Positions 15,661 through 21,316 of a stretch of 21,316 bases of DNA are shown here, piece after piece (position 1 is the first letter of the stretch; every line of letters starts with the position of its first letter). The notes under the pieces were generated by a model. That model did not search any database. It was not told where the DNA came from and saw nothing but the letters and a program-made list of their open reading frames with translations. Position numbers and translations under genes: made by a program. This stretch comes from an uncultured Colwellia sp. Its GTDB lineage: Bacteria > Pseudomonadota > Gammaproteobacteria > Enterobacterales > Alteromonadaceae. Where the stretch lies: assembly GCA_913020705.1 (NCBI GenBank), contig CAJWBY010000070.1:1-21316 (forward strand), written 5' to 3'.

Positions 15661-16077
15661 ATGAACATTATGAAAAATAAACTTACTAGTCTTAGCGATC
15701 TTGCCAGTGCATTCGGTAGAGAAACCGCATCAATAGATAATTCAGAAATACAGCAAACATCTGACAGTTCATTAGTATATTCGACACAAACTGGGCGTAT
15801 CAAGCAAGATGGAGTCGCCAAAGATGTTACTCCCAGTGACGGTTTTGCAAGAGTGAGACGTGAAACTAAAGGAAGAAAAGGGAAAGGCGTTATTACCATT
15901 AGTGGGTTAGGTATAGATGCCAAAGCACTCAAAGAGCTCGCTAAAAAGCTAAAAAAGACCTGTGGTACTGGAGGCAGTGTTGTGGGTGAAGTCATCGAAG
16001 TACAAGGTGATAAAAGAGAGCAAATAAAACAAGTTCTCGAAAGTAATGGCTTTAAAGTCAAGTTTATTGGTGGTTAA
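15661..16077 (+). CDS. yciH: YciH / SUI1-family translation factor-like protein
   Basis: This is a 138-residue protein with a C-terminal SUI1 (eIF1-like) domain, about residues 65-137. It is recognisable by R-V-R-R-E-T-K-G-R-K-G-K-G-V-I-T-I-S-G-L, the helix A-L-K-E-L-A-K-K-L-K-K, then C-G-T-G-G-S-V and the ending I-K-Q-V-L-E-S-N-G-F-K-V-K. Bacterial YciH resembles eIF1 and can discriminate initiation complexes in vitro; its physiological role, perhaps under stress, is not settled. The polar N-terminal 60 residues are typical for YciH. ATG at 15661 and ATG at 15670 are both possible starts, and neither has a clear ribosome binding site. It stands alone between the etfBA terminator and the convergent TyrR-like gene. 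Confidence 0.9.
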   Translation: MNIMKNKLTSLSDLASAFGRETASIDNSEIQQTSDSSLVYSTQTGRIKQDGVAKDVTPSDGFARVRRETKGRKGKGVITISGLGIDAKALKELAKKLKKTCGTGGSVVGEVIEVQGDKREQIKQVLESNGFKVKFIGG

Positions 16078-16095
16078 TAACTCAGAAATGAATCA

Positions 16096-17658
16096 CTAAC
16101 TTATCCTATACTTTCGAAGTTTCATTGCTATTTTATTGTGTGATACTTTCAATCGTTCAGCTAATTTTCTTGTTGTCGGATACAGCGGATAAAGTTCTTT
16201 TAACAAGTTACTTTCAAACTCATCTTGAGCAGTACTCCAATCACTCCATTCATTATGTGTAATGTTATTCTCAGTCTCACTGACATATTCTTCAATATTA
16301 CTCGATATTGTTAAACCTGAAGTGGAAAATTGAGATAAAGCTCCATCAATATCTGACTTCTCGATAATACCTGTCTCATTAAGGGCAATCGCTCTGAATA
16401 ATATATTTTGCAATTGACGAATATTCCCTGGCCATTGACACCTTTTAAGGGCACGTAACGCTTGTTCAGTTAACAGAGGTACCTTTCTTGCAACTTGTAA
16501 AGCTGCCATTTCAATAAAGTGTGTTGCTAATAATACGATATCATCAGTTCGATCACGTAGTGGCGGTATTGATAAATTAAGTACATTTAAACGATAAAAC
16601 AAATCTTCTCTAAAGAGTTTTTGTTCAATTTGTTTAGGTAAGTTTTGGTGGCTAGCACTAATAATACGTACGTTTGCTGTTAATTCTTGCGTTCCTCCTA
16701 AGCGACGATATTTATAATCTTCTAAAAAGCGTAAGAGCTTAGCTTGAAGATATACAGACATTTCAGCAATTTCATCTAAAAAAATAGTGCCAGTGTCTGC
16801 AAGTTCGAATAGTCCCGGCTTACCACTTTTTTTAGCCCCTGTAAAAGCACCTGAAGCATAACCGAATAATTCACTTTCTAATAAATTTTCAGGTAAAGCT
16901 GCACAGTTTAAAGCTAAAAATGGAGCATTAGCGCGACGGCTAGCATTGTGTAATGCACGAGCTAAAAGCTCCTTCCCAGTACCCGTTTCGCCACTAATCA
17001 GAACGGGTAATTCTAATTCAGAAAATCGACGTGTTTGTGATTTCAATAAACGAATGGCTGAATTTTCTCCGATAATGTTTTCAAATTCAGTTTGTTCACC
17101 ACTCTGGAGTAAAGCGATATGCTGTCCTATACGGTTCATTGAGCGCAGTGTAAGAATAACGCCGGATGCATTATGCTCCGAATAAATAGGCGTTATATCC
17201 GCTAAATATGAATGTTCAAGGAATAGCAGAGAGAAATTACTACTGGGTAAACTCAACATTGATTCAAATGACTGATCAATATATTTATCAATATGCTGCC
17301 CTTCAATTCTTAAATTTGATCCTTCTAATAAAGACCTTGCAGCAGTATTGATGATGACTATAATTCCATTTTGATCAATATCTATTATTGGGTCAGGGAT
17401 GGTATCTAATAATGTTTGTAAGTGGGCTTCACGTCTTTGAGTGGGGAGTAAATCCACAGAGATACAATGAATAATATCGTCCCTATTTAAGAGAGAATTC
17501 TGTATCTCAGATAAAATTATATTATCTGATATAAAGTGAACGTATATGTAATGAGTAACAACTTCTAGAGAGCAAATATTCCATCTGTTTTCTGCAAAAA
17601 TAGTAAGCACTTCTTGGCTTATACCAATTCTGTCTTTAACTTTTATTTCAATTCTCAA
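16096..17658 (-). CDS. TyrR-like sigma-54-dependent regulator (ACT-PAS-AAA+-Fis HTH)
   Basis: This is a 520-residue TyrR-family regulator. In order it has an N-terminal ACT domain (M-R-I-E-I-K-V-K-D-R-I-G, about 1-75), a PAS domain (about 78-185), a sigma-54 AAA+ domain and a Fis-type HTH (about 494-518). The AAA+ domain has Walker A G-E-T-G-T-G-K at 223-229, G-A-F-T-G-A at 270-275 and Walker B with D295-E296. Unlike E. coli TyrR, which lacks G-A-F-T-G-A, this protein keeps the sigma-54 contact loop and should activate sigma-54 promoters. The HTH T-R-K-L-A-E-R-L-K-V-S-H-N-K-I-A closely resembles that of TyrR, predicting a TGTAAA-like box. The start is TTG with a strong AGGTGAT just upstream; an overlapping ATG is out of frame. 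It is divergent from methionine gamma-lyase, and its own promoter region holds a perfect box, suggesting autoregulation. Confidence 0.93.
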   Translation of the reverse strand: MRIEIKVKDRIGISQEVLTIFAENRWNICSLEVVTHYIYVHFISDNIILSEIQNSLLNRDDIIHCISVDLLPTQRREAHLQTLLDTIPDPIIDIDQNGIIVIINTAARSLLEGSNLRIEGQHIDKYIDQSFESMLSLPSSNFSLLFLEHSYLADITPIYSEHNASGVILTLRSMNRIGQHIALLQSGEQTEFENIIGENSAIRLLKSQTRRFSELELPVLISGETGTGKELLARALHNASRRANAPFLALNCAALPENLLESELFGYASGAFTGAKKSGKPGLFELADTGTIFLDEIAEMSVYLQAKLLRFLEDYKYRRLGGTQELTANVRIISASHQNLPKQIEQKLFREDLFYRLNVLNLSIPPLRDRTDDIVLLATHFIEMAALQVARKVPLLTEQALRALKRCQWPGNIRQLQNILFRAIALNETGIIEKSDIDGALSQFSTSGLTISSNIEEYVSETENNITHNEWSDWSTAQDEFESNLLKELYPLYPTTRKLAERLKVSHNKIAMKLRKYRIS

Positions 17659-17691
17659 AACATCACCTAGATCAAGTTACTAAAGCATATT

Positions 17692-17709
17692 TGTAATATA
17701 ATTATTACA
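17692..17709. promoter_or_regulatory. TyrR-type box 1 (TGTAAT-N6-ATTACA)
   Basis: This is a perfect palindrome, TGTAAT-N6-ATTACA, with the geometry of the TyrR box (TGTAAA-N6-TTTACA). It is centred 42 bases upstream of the TyrR-like gene's TTG start and about 158 bases upstream of the predicted methionine gamma-lyase transcription start. It can serve both autoregulation and distal activation. Confidence 0.75.
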
Positions 17710-17710
17710 T

Positions 17711-17728
17711 CGTATTAATTATATTACA
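17711..17728. promoter_or_regulatory. Degenerate TyrR-type box between the two perfect boxes
   Basis: The right half is a perfect ATTACA (17723-17728); the left half, CGTATT (17711-17716), matches four of six positions at the correct N6 spacing. Its centre is 19 bases from box 1, nearly two helical turns, so a cooperatively filled weak site is plausible. Confidence 0.4.
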
Positions 17729-17751
17729 AATATAACAGCTCACTCTCAACT

Positions 17752-17769
17752 TGTAATTTATTTATTACA
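17752..17769. promoter_or_regulatory. TyrR-type box 2 (TGTAAT-N6-ATTACA)
   Basis: This is a second perfect TGTAAT-N6-ATTACA palindrome, centred about 98 bases upstream of the predicted sigma-54 transcription start. That is a standard upstream activating position for an enhancer-binding protein. A lone TGTAAT half-site follows at 17808-17813, closer to the promoter. Confidence 0.75.
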
Positions 17770-17831
17770 ATGTATTCTGTTTTTTTGATAGTGAAAATAT
17801 ATACCATTGTAATATAAGGATATTTAACCTC

Positions 17832-17847
17832 TGGCTTTGTTTTTGCT
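17832..17847 (+). promoter_or_regulatory. Sigma-54 (-24/-12) promoter of methionine gamma-lyase
   Basis: TGGC at 17832-17835 and TTGC at 17843-17846 are at exactly the sigma-54 spacing (GG-N10-GC) and are followed by T. The -24 element keeps the invariant GG and the -12 element the invariant GC; the A-C-G that usually follows TGGC is replaced by TTT. Transcription would start near 17858, leaving a leader of about 85 bases. The divergent regulator carries G-A-F-T-G-A, which supports the call. Confidence 0.75.
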
Positions 17848-17860
17848 ATAAGGAAATGAA

Positions 17861-17903
17861 AACGGATTACGCACGTAAATTTTAACGGATTACATACCGT
17901 GCG
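17861..17903 (+). repeat. Direct repeat and hairpin in the methionine gamma-lyase leader
   Basis: AACGGATTAC occurs twice, at 17861-17870 and 17884-17893, 23 bases apart. CGCACG (17870-17875) can pair with CGTGCG (17898-17903), a 6-bp stem enclosing the second repeat. Both lie in the predicted 5' leader just downstream of the sigma-54 start. The second repeat runs into ATTACA, and another ATTACA is at 17917-17922. Confidence 0.45.
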
Positions 17904-17943
17904 GCTAATTTATCTCATTACAAAACTTTAAATAGAGAAAGTT

Positions 17944-19149
17944 ATGAAAAATAGTAAATATGTAGAAACTCAAGCCATTCACTCAGGAAGAATTAATGAT
18001 GAACAATTTGGTTCATTAGCCACTCCCCTTTACCAAACATCTACATTTATTTTCGAAAATGCCCAACAAGGTGCGGATCGTTTTGCAGGTGAAGCTGAGG
18101 GTTTTATCTATGGCAGATTAGGAAACCCTACGGTAAGACAATTAGAAATGCGTGTTGCCGCCATGGAAGAAATGGAAGATGCTGCAGCAACTGCAACAGG
18201 GATGGCTGCAATATCAGGAACTTTGCTAGCTAATTTACAGTGTGGTGACCATATTATCTCATCAAGCGCTTTATACGGCTGTTCATATGCTTTAATAAGC
18301 CACATGCTCACTAAGTTTGGTATTGAAGTCTCGTTTGTTGATATGCAGGTACCAGAAAATATTGAAGCAGCTATAAAGCCAAACACAAAAGTAATATTTT
18401 TAGAAACGCCTATTAATCCAAACCTAGTGGTTCTGGATTTGAAACGAATTTTAGCGATTTCAAAACATCATAAAATTCTATCAATTGTTGATAATACTTT
18501 TCTTACACCAGTTTTACAGCAACCAGGTAAGTTTGGTGCAGACATAGTTGTTCATAGTGCCACTAAGTACCTCAACGGGCACGGTGATGTTGTTGCAGGT
18601 ATTATATGTAGCAATGCTGAAATGATAAGTAATATAAAATTAACTGCGCTTAAAGATATTGGCGCGACCATGAGTCCTCATGATGCATGGCTTATAATGA
18701 GAGGATTAAAAACGCTTCCATTACGTATGGAACGTCACTGTTCAAATGCTCAATCAATTGCTGAATTTTTAGAAAGCCATCCGATGATTGATAAAGTTTA
18801 CTATCCGGGTCTGAAGTCCCACGACGGATATAAATTTATTGGTACTCAAATGAAAGCTGCGGGAGGCGTGATCGCTTTTGAATTGAATGCAGACTTAAAA
18901 GGTGGAGAAGAATTTATTAATCGAATGAATTTATTCTCAATCGCTGTAAGTCTGGGAGATGCTGAGTCATTAATTCAACATCCTGCCTCAATGACACACT
19001 CACCTTATACACCAGAAGAAAGAATAGAAGCGGGTATTAGTGATAGTTTAATTAGGATATCAGTTGGCTTAGAGCATGTGAATGATCTAGTAGAAGATTT
19101 AAAGCAATCATTAGACAAAATTGAAAGCCGCCAAGATAAAGTTGCATAA
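17944..19149 (+). CDS. megL: L-methionine gamma-lyase
   Basis: This PLP enzyme splits L-methionine into methanethiol, 2-oxobutyrate and ammonia. The 401-residue protein is a Cys/Met-metabolism PLP-family member with Y56 and R58 in Y-G-R-L-G-N-P-T, Y111 and the diagnostic C113 in Y-G-C, D183 binding the pyridine nitrogen, and the Schiff-base K208 in S-A-T-K-Y. K237-D238 match the Lys-Asp pair that, with the active-site Cys, distinguishes methionine gamma-lyase from cystathionine gamma-lyase and gamma-synthase in Pseudomonas. Cystathionine gamma-lyase activity cannot be excluded, but the residues argue against it. The ATG follows AGAGAAAG. Upstream lie a sigma-54 promoter and TyrR-type boxes, so transcription probably requires the divergent TyrR-like activator. 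The product methanethiol makes this gene relevant to marine volatile sulfur. Confidence 0.93.
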   Translation: MKNSKYVETQAIHSGRINDEQFGSLATPLYQTSTFIFENAQQGADRFAGEAEGFIYGRLGNPTVRQLEMRVAAMEEMEDAAATATGMAAISGTLLANLQCGDHIISSSALYGCSYALISHMLTKFGIEVSFVDMQVPENIEAAIKPNTKVIFLETPINPNLVVLDLKRILAISKHHKILSIVDNTFLTPVLQQPGKFGADIVVHSATKYLNGHGDVVAGIICSNAEMISNIKLTALKDIGATMSPHDAWLIMRGLKTLPLRMERHCSNAQSIAEFLESHPMIDKVYYPGLKSHDGYKFIGTQMKAAGGVIAFELNADLKGGEEFINRMNLFSIAVSLGDAESLIQHPASMTHSPYTPEERIEAGISDSLIRISVGLEHVNDLVEDLKQSLDKIESRQDKVA

Positions 19150-19177
19150 CTGAGCGGCTATACTGTAATTTAAAGCG

Positions 19178-19606
19178 TTACTCCTGCGTAAAGATTTTAT
19201 CTAGCGCAGGAAGTACTTTTTCTTTTAAATTATCTAACTCTATTGATGTATAAGCTTTCATAGGAAACTCGCCCCAAACTGGTTTTGGCCATGAAATATC
19301 CCCCTCGAAACGAACAATATGGTGAACATGCAATTGTGGGCATACATTACCAAGTGCAGCTACATTCATTTTTTTTCCTTTGAATAACTGCATTAAAATT
19401 TCACTTAACATACTTGATTCATTTAAAAATTGTTGCTGCCGCTCCCAATCCAGTTGATATATATCTTGGATATTGTCAACCCTAGGTACTAAGACAAACC
19501 ATGGGTAATTGCTATCATTCATAAGTAATAATGTAGACAACGGCAAAGCTAATAATTCAATCGCATCTCTTTGTAGTAATTCATGAAGTTGAAATGTATC
19601 AGACAT
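19178..19606 (-). CDS. HIT-family nucleotide-binding protein
   Basis: This is a histidine-triad superfamily protein of 142 residues. The signature Q-L-H-V-H-H-I-V-R is at about 91-99; the first histidine of the classic H-x-H-x-H is Gln, as in a common bacterial HIT subgroup, leaving H93 and H95. The downstream W-P-K-P-V-W-G segment is typical of this subgroup. Such proteins hydrolyse or bind nucleotides, and the specific substrate is unknown. The frame extends to 19645, overlapping the GTPase gene, but ATG at 19606 is preferred because AAGAGAG sits seven bases before it and the HIT domain begins there. It follows the RbgA gene by ten bases, so the two are cotranscribed. It is convergent with methionine gamma-lyase; no obvious terminator fits in the 28-base gap. 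Confidence 0.88.
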   Translation of the reverse strand: MSDTFQLHELLQRDAIELLALPLSTLLLMNDSNYPWFVLVPRVDNIQDIYQLDWERQQQFLNESSMLSEILMQLFKGKKMNVAALGNVCPQLHVHHIVRFEGDISWPKPVWGEFPMKAYTSIELDNLKEKVLPALDKIFTQE

Positions 19607-19616
19607 ATATACTCTC

Positions 19617-20549
19617 TTAACGTTTGTTTTTTCGGCCACGGCCACGCGCTACTTTTTTAGCTTCACGAGCAGCAACTTTTTTAGCTTCAACTTCTAAAAA
19701 GTGAAGCGTCTCTTTTTCTACCATCTCAGGAGTTTCAAAAGTTATACCACCAAGAGTGCTATCCCTTATCTCATTGATTAAAATAGCAGAGGCTTTATGA
19801 AAATCAATATGTCCACCAGATTTAACGCACCCGCGGCGTCGCCCTATTTCTTCAAGCAATTCGATTTCTGTTTCAGGTATACTTTTTAATTGGTAACGTT
19901 CTTTCAAACGATCTGGGTATTCCTCTAATAAATACTCACCGGCGAAACAAGCAATGTCTTCATGGTCAAATGCAGTATCTTTGACGGCACTTGTTATAGC
20001 CAAACGATATCCACTATTCTCATTGATAATTTTAGGCCATAACATTCCAGGTGTGTCATACAAATATAACCCATCATCTAAGCGTATACGCTGCTGCCCT
20101 TTTGTTACTGCTGGTTCATTACCCACTTTAGCTTTAGCTTTACCTACTAGCGTGTTTAATAATGTTGATTTCCCAACATTGGGTATCCCCATGATCACAA
20201 CATTAATCTGTTTGCCGGTTTCATTTTTAGTTGGCACTAACTTCCGAATCAAGCTAGGTAGCGTTTTAGCAACAGATGGATTATCAGTTGTTAATGCAAT
20301 TGCTTTTACATTATTTTGAGATTCTAAATATTCTAACCAAACTTTAGTTTTAATAGGATCTGCTAGATCAGATTTATTTAATATTTTAATTAAAGGGAGA
20401 TCACCTCTTATTTCAGTGATCATCGGGTTCTCACTACTTAAAGGGAGCCGAGCGTCGCAGACCTCTATCACAACATCAATTTGAGGGAGAATTTCTTTTA
20501 TTTCTTTCTGGGCTTTATGCATATGCCCAGGGAACCAATTAATCGCCAT
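19617..20549 (-). CDS. rbgA: Ribosome biogenesis GTPase RbgA/YlqF
   Basis: This is a circularly permuted GTPase required for late 50S subunit assembly in bacteria that rely on it. The order of motifs is G4 before G1: N-K-S-D at 58-61, then P-loop G-I-P-N-V-G-K-S-T at 121-129, a T-K-G switch region near 149-151, and D-T-P-G at 165-168. The N-terminal I-N-W-F-P-G-H-M is the RbgA signature. The 310-residue length is normal; the C-terminus ends in a basic Lys/Arg-rich tail (last 20 residues) suited to rRNA contact. The ATG at 20549 opens the transcript about 80 bases after a predicted promoter. The HIT gene follows by ten bases. Lying directly downstream of an rRNA operon, it may gain some readthrough past the 5S terminator. 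Confidence 0.93.
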   Translation of the reverse strand: MAINWFPGHMHKAQKEIKEILPQIDVVIEVCDARLPLSSENPMITEIRGDLPLIKILNKSDLADPIKTKVWLEYLESQNNVKAIALTTDNPSVAKTLPSLIRKLVPTKNETGKQINVVIMGIPNVGKSTLLNTLVGKAKAKVGNEPAVTKGQQRIRLDDGLYLYDTPGMLWPKIINENSGYRLAITSAVKDTAFDHEDIACFAGEYLLEEYPDRLKERYQLKSIPETEIELLEEIGRRRGCVKSGGHIDFHKASAILINEIRDSTLGGITFETPEMVEKETLHFLEVEAKKVAAREAKKVARGRGRKNKR

Positions 20550-20631
20550 AACAACACTAAGTAATTTCTAATAACTGGATTTTAGCAAGTTACTGATTGA
20601 TACACACGTTACATCGAAAATAAATAATAAT

Positions 20632-20661
20632 ATTATAACAAAAGGGGGATTTGTCTTTGAA
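20632..20661 (-). promoter_or_regulatory. Candidate sigma-70 promoter of rbgA
   Basis: On the minus strand a TTCAAA -35-like hexamer (20661-20656) is followed after 18 bases by a perfect TATAAT (20637-20632). It lies about 83 bases upstream of the rbgA ATG and just past the 5S terminator, so rbgA need not depend on rRNA readthrough. Confidence 0.5.
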
Positions 20662-20696
20662 TATAATAATAAATTTTTGAAGCAAACAGCAAAAAT

Positions 20697-20716
20697 CCCG
20701 ACTCTTTCGAATCGGG
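20697..20716 (-). terminator. Terminator of the rRNA operon
   Basis: A CCCGA-rich stem with one mismatch (20697-20704 with 20709-20716) around a four-base loop is followed on the minus strand by five T residues (20695-20691). It begins about 14 bases past the 5S 3' end. No tRNA gene lies between. Confidence 0.85.
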
Positions 20717-20729
20717 CTTTTCTAATTAG

Positions 20730-20848
20730 AAGCCTAGCAATGTCCTACTCTCACATGGGAACTCCCACACTACCATCGGCGCTAACACGTTTCACTTCTG
20801 AGTTCGGAATGGGATCAGGTGGGACCATGTTGCTATTGTCGCTAGACA
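20730..20848 (-). rRNA. rrf: 5S ribosomal RNA
   Basis: This is a 119-base match, from memory, to gammaproteobacterial 5S rRNA. The minus strand starts TGTCTAGCGAC. It contains the conserved GGTCCCACCTGA, CCGAACTCAGAAGTGAAAC and TAGCGCCGATGGTAGTGTGG segments, and ends GCTAGGCTT, which pairs with the 5' end as the terminal helix I. End positions are estimated by alignment with E. coli and could be off by one or two bases. It is the last gene of the rRNA operon. Confidence 0.97.
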
Positions 20849-20943
20849 AAAACGTTATTAATCGAGTCGAACTCAATTAATTATCAATCTTGGAATGCTG
20901 ATACAAACAAAAACAATCTTATTCAATTCATTATAGTGCGCGA

Positions 20944-21000
20944 TGTGCACGGATGCACAAGTGTCGAACGTAGCCATGGATGGCGTGTTCAACGGATGTT
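20944..21000. repeat. Hairpin cluster inside the 23S-5S spacer
   Basis: TGTGCA-CGGA-TGCACA (20944-20959) is followed by GCCA-TGGA-TGGC (20973-20984). The latter is enclosed by a further GAAC/GTTC pairing (20966-20969 with 20987-20990), and AAC-GGAT-GTT (20991-21000) comes next. The hairpins with GGA loops match the architecture of those at 11726-11845. They lie in a 220-base internal spacer, longer than the roughly 90 bases of E. coli, and may be an inserted repeat element. Confidence 0.6.
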
Positions 21001-21068
21001 TTACCATCTTATGTCAGTCTTTTACAACCCTTCGCTTTACCTTATCAGTAAAACCACTTAGGTGTTGT

Positions 21069-21316
<248 letters not shown>

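Noticed and set aside
15633..16061. Long open frame antisense to yciH
   Set aside because: It mirrors the yciH frame, is rich in Leu/Ser/Pro as expected of an antisense shadow, and has no ribosome binding site or family resemblance.
17785..17790. IHF site between the TyrR-type boxes and the sigma-54 promoter
   Set aside because: Only the TATCAA half matches on the minus strand; the TTR part is absent, so it is not listed as a feature.
20550..20729. tRNA gene after 5S rRNA
   Set aside because: No cloverleaf or T-loop GGTTCGA-type sequence is present; only the rRNA terminator and a promoter-like element are seen.

Overview
This window looks like chromosomal DNA of a marine gammaproteobacterium of the order Alteromonadales, most likely Colwelliaceae (Colwellia/Thalassotalea type). 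The reasons are the AT-rich base composition and a gene set typical of that order: YggN/DUF2884, a FapA-like DUF342 protein, YciH, ETF with ETF-quinone oxidoreductase, CinA, and a TyrR-type sigma-54 activator beside methionine gamma-lyase. Taxonomy is inferred from protein resemblance only. Apart from the aminotransferase and the 23S rRNA, which run off the two ends, all genes appear intact. There is no phage, insertion sequence, CRISPR array or tRNA.

Layout. (a) 1-2218, minus strand: a tightly coupled catabolic operon with the two subunits of a 3-oxoacid CoA-transferase and a class III (HemL-fold) aminotransferase cut by the window edge. A LysR-type regulator (2442-3284, plus) is divergent from it, and a T-N11-A dyad lies between. 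(b) 3299-7158: a small Cys-rich protein and an RraB-family RNase E regulator (minus), a RluA-family pseudouridine synthase (plus), a DapA whose sequence is strikingly plant-like, an unknown 128-residue protein, and an exported DUF4097 protein built of repeated V-N-G-S turns (all minus). (c) 7344-11659, plus: CinA, a 108-residue unknown protein just upstream of a FapA/DUF342 protein, and an exported YggN-like protein. (d) 11660-15620: a palindrome-rich spacer, ETF-QO (minus), and divergent etfB-etfA (plus). Two tandem PsrA-type operators sit next to the ETF-QO start. (e) 15661-19149: YciH, then a TyrR-like ACT-PAS-AAA+-Fis regulator divergent from methionine gamma-lyase. The interval holds two perfect TGTAAT-N6-ATTACA palindromes and a sigma-54 -24/-12 element. 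(f) 19178-21316, minus: a HIT protein, an RbgA/YlqF 50S-assembly GTPase, 5S rRNA with its terminator, and the 3' end of 23S rRNA.

How the genes work together. The CoA-transferase/aminotransferase operon probably converts an amino acid into a CoA-activated oxoacid. ETF and ETF-QO carry electrons from acyl-CoA dehydrogenases to the quinone pool and appear to be under fatty-acid (PsrA-like) control. The methionine gamma-lyase unit looks like a self-contained amino-acid-sensing catabolic switch, and is the most interesting regulatory system here. RbgA next to an rRNA operon is a thematic pairing of ribosome assembly with rRNA synthesis. Two clusters of hairpins with GGA loops (11726-11845 and 20944-21000) look like copies of a dispersed palindromic repeat family, one of them inside the 23S-5S spacer.
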